64,000 nt of DNA, taken from positions 986,210 to 1,050,209 of the forward strand of contig JACKQF010000002.1 in NCBI GenBank assembly GCA_024232965.1. Reading direction: 5' to 3'. Shown here piece by piece: positions 16,723 through 24,655 of the stretch. How positions within the stretch are numbered: position 1 is the first letter of the stretch; the number at the start of each line of letters is the position of its first letter. A program made the position numbers and the translations under genes. The notes under the pieces were generated by a model. That model worked only from the letters and a program-made list of their open reading frames with translations, searched no databases and was not told the DNA's origin. This stretch comes from Verrucomicrobiaceae bacterium. GTDB lineage: Bacteria; Verrucomicrobiota; Verrucomicrobiia; Verrucomicrobiales; Verrucomicrobiaceae.

Positions 16723-18390
16723 TCACTTCACCTTACCGCTTTTCACGAATTCCTCTTCGCTGAGGAAGCCATCCTTGTTGGCGTCGAAGCTGGGGAAGCG
16801 CGCGGGGGCTTGGTCAGGATCGGGTTGATTGAGGAGGAATTCCTCCTTGCTCAGGCGCCCGTCGCCGTCCTTATCGCGACTGCGGAACATGGCGTGGCGA
16901 TCTTTGGTGGAGCTTTTGCCCTTAGGCTTGGCGGCTGCTTTCGATTCGCCTTTGGAGGCTTTGACCTTGATCTGCGGCTTCGCCTCGGGATGGCTGGCGA
17001 GGAGGGCGCGCATCTCGGTGATGACGTCGGGCATGGCTGCGGCGAGGTTCTTGGTCTCTAGCGGATCGTCCTGGTAGTCGTAGAGCTCGTATTCAGCCGT
17101 TTCTGGCTCAGCGCCGGGGACTTTCCACTCCACAAAACGGTAGCGCGGCCCGCGGATGGCGCGGCCGAGGCGATCGCCGCGCGGGTAAACGTGGATGACG
17201 TAGTCGCGAGCTGCCTTGGTGGGGTCATCGAGCACGGGTGCAAAGCTGCGACCATCAAGGCCGCTGCGGGCGGGGAGTCCGGCGAGATCGCTGAGAGTGG
17301 GATAAATGTCTGCGGTCTCGACCATTGCAGTGGTTTTGGCGCCAGCGGCCTTTCCTGGGGCGGCGACGATGAGCGGGATGTGGGCGGCCTGCTCGTAGTT
17401 CGTGTGTTTGCACCACATGCTGTGATCTCCGAGGTGCCAGCCGTGGTCTCCCCAGAGGACGATGACGGTGTTTTTGTCCAAACCGGCGGCATTGAGAGCG
17501 GCGATCACTTTGCCGATCTGGGCGTCCGTGTAGCTCATCGCGGCATAATAACCATGGATCAGGTTGCGGGTGTTCGCGGCATCAATGGGGCCGACAGTGG
17601 GCATGTCGGAGTATTGGCGTAGCTCTCCACCAAACTGCGGGGCGTATTCGGGCGCGCCCTGGGGTGGCTCCGTGACCTGTGGCATCGGGAGGGTGGCCGG
17701 ATCATACATGTCCCAGTATTTCTTTGGCGCGACAAAGGGCAGATGAGGGCGGATGAAGCCGACGGCGATGAAGAAGGGCTGCTCTGGATGCTGCGCGGCG
17801 GCCTGGATGCGGCGCACGGCTTCATTGGCGGTATCGCCATCGCCATAGGCCTCGTCCTCGACAGGAGCAGACTCCGTGGCGGACCCGCGCGGACCACCGG
17901 ACTTCGAGGGGCGGGTGGAAGAGGTGCTCTCCGGCAGCATGTAGGTGGGCATCTTGGACTTCCAGCTGGGGACGCTCCACGAGGCGGCATCGTCGATATT
18001 GCCATGACCAACGTGGAGGATCTTGCCCATGCCTTCGGCGCGGTAGCCGTTCTCCTTGAAGTGCTGGGTCAGGGTGACGGCGTCTGGCGCGGCCAGACGG
18101 AAATGGGTACCCAGATCATAGATGCCCAGAGTCTGCGGGCGCAGACTGGTCATTAACGTGTTGCGCGATGGAGAGCAAACAGCCTGATTGCAGTAAGCGG
18201 ATTCAAAGAGCACCCCGCGCGCAGCCAGAGCGTCGATGTTCGGAGACTTGGCGGTGGCATCGCCGTAGCAATGCAGCACAGGCTTCAGGTCATCGATGCA
18301 GATCAGTAGCACATTCGGCTTGGCCGCTGCGGTGGAGGCCAAGGCACTGAAGACACCGAGGATGAGGAGAGAGAAAAAGTTCCGCTTCAT
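16723..18390 (-). CDS. Secreted sulfatase (iduronate-2-sulfatase-like) with C-terminal EF-hands
   Basis: 555 residues with a Sec signal (MKRNFFSLLILGVFSALASTAAA). The N-terminal metal site ICIDDLKP and the modification motif C72-S-P-S-R identify a type I sulfatase; Cys72 should be converted to formylglycine. Further metal ligands lie in WGDHGWHLGDHSMW. The overall order matches iduronate-2-sulfatase-like enzymes. The last 60 residues add two EF-hand calcium loops (DKDGDGRLSKEEF and DANKDGFLSEEEF), as often seen in Verrucomicrobiota sulfatases. Likely role: desulfation of algal or animal polysaccharides. The maturation enzyme is not in the window; the FGE-like domains at 49-53 kb belong to DGR/caspase proteins. 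Confidence 0.95.
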   Translation of the reverse strand: MKRNFFSLLILGVFSALASTAAAKPNVLLICIDDLKPVLHCYGDATAKSPNIDALAARGVLFESAYCNQAVCSPSRNTLMTSLRPQTLGIYDLGTHFRLAAPDAVTLTQHFKENGYRAEGMGKILHVGHGNIDDAASWSVPSWKSKMPTYMLPESTSSTRPSKSGGPRGSATESAPVEDEAYGDGDTANEAVRRIQAAAQHPEQPFFIAVGFIRPHLPFVAPKKYWDMYDPATLPMPQVTEPPQGAPEYAPQFGGELRQYSDMPTVGPIDAANTRNLIHGYYAAMSYTDAQIGKVIAALNAAGLDKNTVIVLWGDHGWHLGDHSMWCKHTNYEQAAHIPLIVAAPGKAAGAKTTAMVETADIYPTLSDLAGLPARSGLDGRSFAPVLDDPTKAARDYVIHVYPRGDRLGRAIRGPRYRFVEWKVPGAEPETAEYELYDYQDDPLETKNLAAAMPDVITEMRALLASHPEAKPQIKVKASKGESKAAAKPKGKSSTKDRHAMFRSRDKDGDGRLSKEEFLLNQPDPDQAPARFPSFDANKDGFLSEEEFVKSGKVK

Positions 18391-18525
18391 GGGCTGATGG
18401 GAACGGCCATGCGGAGGGAGAGATTGCGAAAGAAACGTCTCCGCCGGAAAAGAATCCGCCCCTCCCGCGCTGGTTCGTGCGCAAAGAGGGGCGGTCAGAT
18501 TTTGGGGGACTAGTGCCCGCTCAGA

Positions 18526-18705
18526 TTACATGCCTTTGCACTTAGCGCAGTCAGCCTTGGCCATACCATGGCCGCACTTGGCAGGGGCGGAACAGCAAGC
18601 GCCGCCTGGCTTGTCACAGCAATCACCCTTCTTCATGGGGCAAGTGCAGTTTGCAAGGGAAAGGCCAGCGATGGAAAGGACAGCGAGTTTCAGGATGGAT
18701 TTCAT
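18526..18705 (-). CDS. Small cysteine-rich secreted protein, likely lipoprotein
   Basis: 59 residues, ATG at 18705, stop TAA at 18526. Sequence begins MKSILKLAVLSIAGLSLANC, a hydrophobic leader with lipobox-like LANC, followed by 40 residues with eight more Cys, several Lys and Gly, and a KKGDCCDKPGG...CGHGMAKADCAKCKGM pattern suggesting metal binding or a disulfide knot. It is between the sulfatase and RlmD genes on the same strand, with 120 bp on each side, so it probably has its own promoter. Confidence 0.7.
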   Translation of the reverse strand: MKSILKLAVLSIAGLSLANCTCPMKKGDCCDKPGGACCSAPAKCGHGMAKADCAKCKGM

Positions 18706-18824
18706 TTGGATGTAGTCTTGGTAAGATTTGACCGAACTTGGATGATTTGAAGACAGGCGATCCCGGTCGCATCGCGTCCCCAGTGCTCAGACGTACGTCC
18801 GCAGGATTTATTCCCGATCATTTT

Positions 18825-20069
18825 TTATTCTGCTTTGGCTGGTCTTTTAACCAAGGTCATGACGCACTCAAGGTGGCGCGTCTGCGGGAAGAGGTCAAAG
18901 GGCTGCACGCGGCGCAGATCATACCCGGCAGCATCCAGCAGCGCCAAATCACGCATCTGGGTGGCGGGATTGCACGACACGTACACGATGCCCTGCGGCC
19001 CAAAGGCCTGCAATTGCTCCAGGAATCCCGCGCTGCATCCGGCGCGCGGCGGATCGATGATGACGACGGTATCCGCTCCTGATTGCGTGACATTGGCAAA
19101 GATCTGCTGCGCGTCTGCGGCGGTGAATTGGCAGTTGGAGAGGTGGTTCAGCTCCGCATTGTGGCGGGCCTTTGCGACGGCAGTCTCCGAGATCTCCACG
19201 CCAGTGACCTCGTTGAAATGCGGGGCCGCGCAAATGCCAAACAGCCCGCTGCCACAATACGCATCCAGCAAATGCGCCGCACCCGTGGCCCGTGCCTCGT
19301 TGAGGACATACTCAACAAACTGTGGGAGGATGAAGGGATTGTTCTGGAAGAAGTCACCCGCCTGGAACTCGAATCGCATGCCCAGCACGGTCTCCACCGC
19401 CAGTTCGTCCGGCCTTTTGAGCACCTGCCCGCTGGCAACGCGCAGCAGCACGGTAGCTCCGTTTTTATAGGTGGCCGCAGCGGCATGCACAGCCGCCCGC
19501 GCCTCCGTAAGGGCGGCGTTCAGCTCTGGCATCGCGATCGGGCACTGCTCCACATCGACGAGCGCCTGCCGACTCCCACAGCGCAGGAAGCCGATCTCGC
19601 CGATGCCGCCATCCCGCGGCTTTTGGAAGTGCGGGGTGATTTTGGACCGGTAGGCATACTCGACGGGGGAAGGGATGACGGGCTCCACCTCGCGCTCAAT
19701 GCGGGCCATGCGGGTGAGCAACTCTGCCACCTGCCTGCGCTTGAAGGTCAATTGCTCGGAGTAGGCGAGGTTTTGGTACTGACAGCCACCGCAAGTGCCA
19801 AACAGCGGGCAAACGGGCTCTTTCCGGTGTGGGGAGGGCTCCAGGACCTCCATGAGGTCGGCCTCGCTGTAGTTTTTGCTATTGCGGAAGACCCGACAGC
19901 GGACGCGCTCGCCAGGCAAGGCAAACGGCACAAAAACCACCCAACCATCGACCCGAGCGACGCCTGCACCTTCGTTGGTGACGTTGTCGATGACGACCTC
20001 CAGTTCCTGGTGGTACTCGAAGGGGTGGGGATGAAATTTGCGGGGTGGGCGGCGGGCGGATTGCTCCAT
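18825..20069 (-). CDS. rlmD: 23S rRNA (uracil-C5)-methyltransferase, RlmD/RumA family
   Basis: 414 residues. N-terminal TRAM domain (residues about 20-78), then the iron-sulfur cysteines of RumA (C87, C93 and C96 in CPLFGTCGGC, with a fourth expected later), a Rossmann SAM domain (LLDAYCGSGLFGICAA) and the catalytic region IDPPRAGCS ... VYVSCNPATQMRDL, whose last Cys is the nucleophile. Family members methylate U1939 or U747 of 23S rRNA; the exact site cannot be told from sequence, so the symbol is tentative. The gene ends by convergence with nothing; 50 bp separates its start from the ceramidase-like gene upstream. Confidence 0.9.
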   Translation of the reverse strand: MEQSARRPPRKFHPHPFEYHQELEVVIDNVTNEGAGVARVDGWVVFVPFALPGERVRCRVFRNSKNYSEADLMEVLEPSPHRKEPVCPLFGTCGGCQYQNLAYSEQLTFKRRQVAELLTRMARIEREVEPVIPSPVEYAYRSKITPHFQKPRDGGIGEIGFLRCGSRQALVDVEQCPIAMPELNAALTEARAAVHAAAATYKNGATVLLRVASGQVLKRPDELAVETVLGMRFEFQAGDFFQNNPFILPQFVEYVLNEARATGAAHLLDAYCGSGLFGICAAPHFNEVTGVEISETAVAKARHNAELNHLSNCQFTAADAQQIFANVTQSGADTVVIIDPPRAGCSAGFLEQLQAFGPQGIVYVSCNPATQMRDLALLDAAGYDLRRVQPFDLFPQTRHLECVMTLVKRPAKAE

Positions 20070-20119
20070 CCCGCATCCATTACCCGGTCATCGGAACGGA
20101 AGCAACTGCCGACCGCGAA

Positions 20120-21478
20120 TCACTGCTTTGGGACGATCTCCGCCACGGCTTTGGCGATGATTTCCTCAATGCCAGAGGCGAAACGGGTCGGCCGGCCATA
20201 GTAGATCATGGCGCCGCCGCCCTCGTAGCCGCCCTCCTCCCAAACGCGCTGGGACGGGATGTAGCAGGGGACGTCGTTGGTATAAGAGTTCACCCAGGTG
20301 CGATCCTGGCCGTAGGTCTTCTTGAAGCGCAGACCGTAATCCACGACGACCTCACCCGGCAGATTGATCATCGTCAACCCGTCGCCAATCGACCATGCCT
20401 GCACTCGGTAATCCAAGCCATCAGGCACAGGCTTACCGGCGTCCATCAAGGCCAAAAAGTGTCGCGCGTGGTAGCTGGTCCATTTGTTGGTACTCTGAGT
20501 CAGCGTCTGCCATTCTTCCCGGGTGTGAGGGGTATCGTAGGGCAGCCGTACTGTTTTGGCAGCGCAGGTGATGGGGCCGGTCAGGGGCTTCATGGTGGCG
20601 GTGCTGACGCGCTGGGCCTCTGTAGCCAATTCCTTACCGTGCTGGACCGCCAACTCGATCTCCCGACGTGGGAACGGGTTTTGATCCGCGCCACAGCCAA
20701 TCGCGGTCAGGGCGATGGCACCGGGAAAGAGACGCTGCATTTCCTCCTGCGCGCAGCCAGCCCAGTCGGCGTGGATTTGATTCAGACCCAGCGTCGTGCA
20801 GTGGCAGGCGTAACTAGTGAAGATGGCGCGGACTTTTCCATCCGCCCCAGTGACACGAAGCACCGGCAGCGCGTGATCGACGATTCCGCCGGGGTTTTGG
20901 CTATTGGTAAAGCCCGCCGGGGTCTTGAGCCGGCGGTTGCCCGCAAATTTCACATCACCCTGCCCCCAATCGGCGCTCGCGGGGGCCATCGAATCGAGAG
21001 CTTGCGTGACCACGGTCACGACCTTGGCGGTGAGTTCTTCGGTGTATTGATCCACGTGCGCCTGATGCTCCGGCGAAAGGTCCGCTCCGAAAAGCATGCC
21101 CAGCACTCCCCGCAGCATCGGCGCGCAATGGGTGTGGCTGGAGTGGAGGGAGAGGCGCTCCTCCGCGACGGGATGCCCGGCTTTTTCCAATCGCGCCAAG
21201 ACGTCAGTCCGAAGCGCAGCCGGCACGCCGCAATTATCCACCGTGACGAGGACCACTGGGGCCTCCTCCTGCCACTGCAGAGCCAGCGCCTTGGCGTGGA
21301 TGCGCTGGAGCACGCCTTCATTTTCCGTTGTGCGGCTGCCGTAGCCGCTGAGGCGCACGGGGTAGTCGGGCGTGATATCGATCTGGGCCGCCCCAGCAAG
21401 CCAGCCGGGGTCTGCGGCCAGAGACGAGAGCTGTCCGAGCAGTGTGGCGGCGCAAATGGCGAGAAAGGAGGGTTTCAT
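20120..21478 (-). CDS. Secreted neutral/alkaline ceramidase-like hydrolase
   Basis: 452 residues from ATG 21478 (MKPSFLAICAATLLGQLSSLAA), a good Sec signal; a longer in-frame start at 21565 would hide it. The N-terminal motif AAQIDITPDYPVRLSGYGSR and the zinc-site segment SLHSSHTHCAP are characteristic of the neutral ceramidase N-terminal domain. CHCTTLG supplies further ligands. The C-terminal immunoglobulin-like domain of full ceramidases (about 650 residues) is absent, as in many Verrucomicrobiota and Planctomycetota homologues, so the substrate may not be ceramide. Confidence 0.85.
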   Translation of the reverse strand: MKPSFLAICAATLLGQLSSLAADPGWLAGAAQIDITPDYPVRLSGYGSRTTENEGVLQRIHAKALALQWQEEAPVVLVTVDNCGVPAALRTDVLARLEKAGHPVAEERLSLHSSHTHCAPMLRGVLGMLFGADLSPEHQAHVDQYTEELTAKVVTVVTQALDSMAPASADWGQGDVKFAGNRRLKTPAGFTNSQNPGGIVDHALPVLRVTGADGKVRAIFTSYACHCTTLGLNQIHADWAGCAQEEMQRLFPGAIALTAIGCGADQNPFPRREIELAVQHGKELATEAQRVSTATMKPLTGPITCAAKTVRLPYDTPHTREEWQTLTQSTNKWTSYHARHFLALMDAGKPVPDGLDYRVQAWSIGDGLTMINLPGEVVVDYGLRFKKTYGQDRTWVNSYTNDVPCYIPSQRVWEEGGYEGGGAMIYYGRPTRFASGIEEIIAKAVAEIVPKQ

Positions 21479-21643
21479 GGCGAGGGAGTGGGATACGGCC
21501 CGTCGAAGGCCCAACTTCGAGAAAAGCCATGCAAAAGACGACCCAGAAACACGCCGATTGGGCAAAAAGAGCGATAATGGTTGACGAAGGGACTGCGGCA
21601 GCTACTATCCCGGCCCCTTTTTCACCCCCATCCAAGAACCTTT

Positions 21644-21907
21644 ATGGCTAGAGTTTGTCAAATCACAGGCGTCGGCGTCACACGCGGCCACCACATCCAT
21701 CGCAGCGGTAAAGCCAAAAAAGAAGGCGGTATCGGTAAGCACGTCACCAAGCGCGTGAAGCGTGTGATCCTTCCAAACCTCCGCTCCAAGCGCATCTGGG
21801 TTCCAGAGCTCGGCAAGTTCGTCCGCGTGAAGCTTTCCGCTCGTGCGTTGAAGACTTTGGATAAGAACGGCGCCTTCGTTACCCTCAAGGGTGCTGGCCT
21901 GATCTAA
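21644..21907 (+). CDS. rpmB: 50S ribosomal protein L28
   Basis: 87 residues from ATG 21644 (MARVCQITGVGVTRGHHIH). The N-terminal ARVCxITG, the basic middle (SGKAKKEGGIGKHVTKRVKR) and the IWVPELGKFVRVKLSARALKTLDKNG region are standard L28. Component of the large ribosomal subunit. Monocistronic: followed at once by an intrinsic terminator, and divergent from the ceramidase-like gene. Confidence 0.97.
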   Translation: MARVCQITGVGVTRGHHIHRSGKAKKEGGIGKHVTKRVKRVILPNLRSKRIWVPELGKFVRVKLSARALKTLDKNGAFVTLKGAGLI

Positions 21908-21935
21908 TTCAGTAGCGAGATTCCATTTCTGAAAA

Positions 21936-21967
21936 ACGGGCAGCCTTAGCGGGTGCCCGTTTTTTTT
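21936..21967 (+). terminator. Rho-independent terminator of rpmB (possibly bidirectional)
   Basis: acgggca (21936-21942) pairs with tgcccgt (21954-21960), followed by seven T. On the opposite strand the same stem is followed by TTTTTC, so it may also stop the convergent gene run that ends here. Confidence 0.9.
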
Positions 21968-22257
21968 GCGTGCCCACGTCCAGCCTTCCGAAGCTGGAGC
22001 AATGCACCAAGAAACACCGCGACACAGGCGGCCTTCATCACCAGCAACCACCAAGGATCCCACCAAGCCCCAGTCCGCACTTCAATCCAGTCGCTGAGCC
22101 CAAACACAGCGAAGGCCATTGCTAGCATCCAATTGAGGGAACTCCAGAGTGTTCCCGCGACGATGAATCTGACCACAAGGATCAACGCAATGCCCCACCA
22201 CAGCAGCGCCTCTGCATGATTGAAGCGCGCTGCAAAGTCGAGGGTTTCGTCGAGCAT
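21946..22257 (-). CDS. Small membrane protein, unknown function
   Basis: 103 residues from ATG 22257 (MLDETLDFAARFNHAEALLWW). The longer in-frame start overlaps the coiled-coil gene and is rejected. Three hydrophobic segments (about residues 16-33, 38-55 and 70-88); short basic C-terminus RKAGRGHAKKTGTR. The last codons are encoded by the right arm and T run of the rpmB terminator. It follows the 304-residue coiled-coil gene by 14 bp, so it is probably the last gene of the 21.9-27.8 kb run. Confidence 0.6.
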   Translation of the reverse strand: MLDETLDFAARFNHAEALLWWGIALILVVRFIVAGTLWSSLNWMLAMAFAVFGLSDWIEVRTGAWWDPWWLLVMKAACVAVFLGALLQLRKAGRGHAKKTGTR

Positions 22258-22271
22258 GGCGGGCCCCAAGG

Positions 22272-23186
22272 CTAGCGCGAAATCGGAGGCTTGGGCTTGA
22301 GTCCGCGAATGCGGAGCTCTTCCCGACGGGCGCTGGCAATCCGGTTGTCGATCTCTACCAATTGGACACCCAGCGCATACTTCCGCCGATCCGCATAGTA
22401 CTTCGATGACATGGAGGTCGAACCTGGCGGGTTGAGACTGCGCTGTTTGATGACAGCTGTCCGCTGGTCCAAAAGGGTCTGCGTAACTAGCCGGGCATTG
22501 AGAAGCCGCGACTCGTAGGCTTTCAGCTCCTGGGTGTACTTCTTCCACTCGGGAGTCTCGTATCGCGAGACCGCCGGGGGTTTCGGTGTGGGAGGAACAC
22601 GCTGACCCTTCTTTGCCGCAGCGGCGAGCGCCTCAGCCTGCAAAGTGCGGGCAAGTGGAGGCGGCTCCTCTATATCTATTAGGAGCCGGTCCTTAACGCG
22701 ACCCGGGATCTCCGCCCCACTGAGTTTCAATAGCCCGTCAGAGTGAATGATCGTCACAACATCGTTATCGAACTTTTGCAAAACCGCATTGTGGATGATC
22801 TTCGCGGGGGTCAGAGCTAGGTCGTGAAACTCGTGACCTGGTGCGGATGCCTGAGCTTCTTCAATGGTCGTCTTGATCTGTTGGCGCAGGCCGCCGTCCT
22901 GCTCCACTAAAGCTTCGATAGCTGCCTCAAGCTCTAGGCTCCGCAACCCAAGTGCCTCAATCTCCAAGCTACGAGCATCAGGTTTTCTTAAATCGTCAGC
23001 AGCCTGTTGGCGGGCAATCAAGTTCGCCTTCATCGCTTGCACTGAGCGCTCCGTCGACTCCAATGACCGTTGGACCGATTGGAGGCTTTCTGCAGCTTCC
23101 TCGGTTGCAATCATCTGGTGCACAGCACCGCCCAACCCAATGACGAGGGCAAAGACAACGACGAGAGGCCACGAAGAAGATTCCAT
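22272..23186 (-). CDS. Membrane-anchored coiled-coil protein (paralogue of the next gene)
   Basis: 304 residues. One N-terminal membrane helix (WPLVVVFALVIGLGGAVHQMI), then a coiled coil (about residues 30-110), a conserved block APGHEFHDLALTPAKIIHNAVLQKFDNDVVTIIHSDGLLKLSGAEIP, a Pro-rich linker, and a second helical region with ETPEWKKYTQELKAYESRLLNARL. The block and the second helix align with the neighbouring gene 23195-24124, showing a tandem duplication. No known family; probably inner-membrane anchored with the body in the periplasm. Confidence 0.75.
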   Translation of the reverse strand: MESSSWPLVVVFALVIGLGGAVHQMIATEEAAESLQSVQRSLESTERSVQAMKANLIARQQAADDLRKPDARSLEIEALGLRSLELEAAIEALVEQDGGLRQQIKTTIEEAQASAPGHEFHDLALTPAKIIHNAVLQKFDNDVVTIIHSDGLLKLSGAEIPGRVKDRLLIDIEEPPPLARTLQAEALAAAAKKGQRVPPTPKPPAVSRYETPEWKKYTQELKAYESRLLNARLVTQTLLDQRTAVIKQRSLNPPGSTSMSSKYYADRRKYALGVQLVEIDNRIASARREELRIRGLKPKPPISR

Positions 23187-23194
23187 GCTGATCG

Positions 23195-24124
23195 CTAGTA
23201 GTCGGAATCGGGGGCCTTTGGCCTCAACCCTTCCATCCGAGTGACTTCAAGCATTGCGGCATCCATTTTACGGCGAATCTCGATAATCCGTTGATTGTAT
23301 GCGTCCACCGTGACTCGGGCATAGTAACGTCGTGAGGGCGAGGTGGTGCCAGACATCGAATTGGAGATAAGGGCAGCCGAACCCTGCATTTGTAAGGTCT
23401 TAGCTTCATTCTCCAGAGCTTGGACGCGGAGCCGTGCATTGAGCAGCTTCTTTTCGTACTCCGCCAAGTCTGCTTTGTATTTGTTCCATTCCGGCGTGTC
23501 GCGATCCCTGCCGTATTTCTGAGTCGACACAGTAGGGGAAGCCGTAGCTCCTGGTTTCGTAGAGGGCTCAGGCAAGCTTTTTCTTCTTGGCGGTGCTTCA
23601 AGGGCGATCCCCACCAAGAGACGATTCTTGATTCGCATAGGAGCAGACGCAATTGGAACCTTGGCGACCCCGTCGGAGTGCGTGATGCTTAAGATGTCAT
23701 TTTCGATCTTTTGGAGTTTCGCATTGTGCAAGATTTTGGATTCACTCAACGCCAAATCGTTAAACTCCGTGCCTGGTGCTGATGCCATGGCCTGAGCCTG
23801 GAGATTCGTGATCTGTTTGCGGAGATCTTCGTCCTCAGCCAAAAGCGCCGAAATGGCGGCCTCAACCTCAAGCTGCTCAATGGCGACCTTATCAAGCTCT
23901 GCAATGAGTGGATCTGGCCTCATGCGGTCCTCGTACGCCTGTTTCCGCTGCGCCAAGTTGGCCTGTTGACCGCGTATGGCGCGCTCCACACCATCAAGTT
24001 GAGACTGCACCATAGCCAACTCTTCCGTGGCCTTATCAGTCTCCATCATCAAATGAACGCCGCCTGCCAACCCGACTACGCCGAGAAAAGCGAAGAGATA
24101 GCCCCAGACATTGCCGTCATTCAT
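23195..24124 (-). CDS. Membrane-anchored coiled-coil protein (paralogue of the previous gene)
   Basis: 309 residues. N-terminal membrane helix (VWGYLFAFLGVVGLAGGVHLMM), coiled coil, then APGTEFNDLALSESKILHNAKLQKIENDILSITHSDGVAKVPIASAP and DTPEWNKYKADLAEYEKKLLNARL, both shared with 22272-23186. Start codon overlaps the stop of the upstream lipoprotein gene by 4 nt (ATGA at 24121-24124), indicating translational coupling, and 8 bp separates its stop from the next start. The ITHSDG block may be a small beta domain; function unknown. Confidence 0.75.
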   Translation of the reverse strand: MNDGNVWGYLFAFLGVVGLAGGVHLMMETDKATEELAMVQSQLDGVERAIRGQQANLAQRKQAYEDRMRPDPLIAELDKVAIEQLEVEAAISALLAEDEDLRKQITNLQAQAMASAPGTEFNDLALSESKILHNAKLQKIENDILSITHSDGVAKVPIASAPMRIKNRLLVGIALEAPPRRKSLPEPSTKPGATASPTVSTQKYGRDRDTPEWNKYKADLAEYEKKLLNARLRVQALENEAKTLQMQGSAALISNSMSGTTSPSRRYYARVTVDAYNQRIIEIRRKMDAAMLEVTRMEGLRPKAPDSDY

Positions 24125-24546
24125 TGCTGTGCGGAGTTGGATGGGTTTACAGTTGCTTGGGCTTCAGCTTGGGTACCGTCGTCGCCAGGAAGGGAGGGCT
24201 CCATGGCGATTGCCAGGGTCGTCTTGGCATCGTCTAGTGTCTTCTGCAGACGGCTAACGATGCCTTCGATCTCCGCCTTCTCCGCTTCGAGCTTCGCGAC
24301 CTCCGCTTTTGCCTTGTCCACGTCCTCCTGGGTGGGCGGTTTGCGAGTCACCTTTGGCAGCACCGTCGTGGTCAGCGTCCGCAATTGAAGATCTAGGTCC
24401 TTAATTTCAGCACGTTTTAGGTCTAACTCTGCCCTGACCACGGCCGCTTCACGCTGAAGAGCATCCTTTTTGGAGCACGAAACGAGTGGGGAAAAAGCCA
24501 AGAGACACAATAGCGCGCATTTGAACATTGGATGGGGTGTCTTCAT
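24121..24546 (-). CDS. Coiled-coil lipoprotein
   Basis: 141 residues from ATG 24546 (MKTPHPMFKCALLCLLAFSPLVSCSK); the lipobox LVSC gives Cys24 as lipidated residue. An alternative start is the Met six codons later. The mature part is mostly one long coiled coil (about residues 28-115), similar in layout to the two membrane-anchored coiled-coil proteins downstream. Coupled to them by a 4-nt overlap. Likely an envelope partner of those proteins. Confidence 0.75.
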   Translation of the reverse strand: MKTPHPMFKCALLCLLAFSPLVSCSKKDALQREAAVVRAELDLKRAEIKDLDLQLRTLTTTVLPKVTRKPPTQEDVDKAKAEVAKLEAEKAEIEGIVSRLQKTLDDAKTTLAIAMEPSLPGDDGTQAEAQATVNPSNSAQQ

Positions 24547-24655
24547 GTAAACTCTTAGAAACTCTAACCGAAAAACGCCCACTGACGCAAGGCGAATGTT
24601 CGCCAATTTTCAAGCTGAGCTCACGAGCATTGCCCCCTCCCCTAACGCATCAGCG

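Noticed and set aside
20080..20097. Fourth operator-like sequence (cattacccggtcatcgg)
   Set aside because: Only one half-site matches (CATTACC); the second half-site GGTAATG is missing, and it lies at the rRNA methyltransferase gene.
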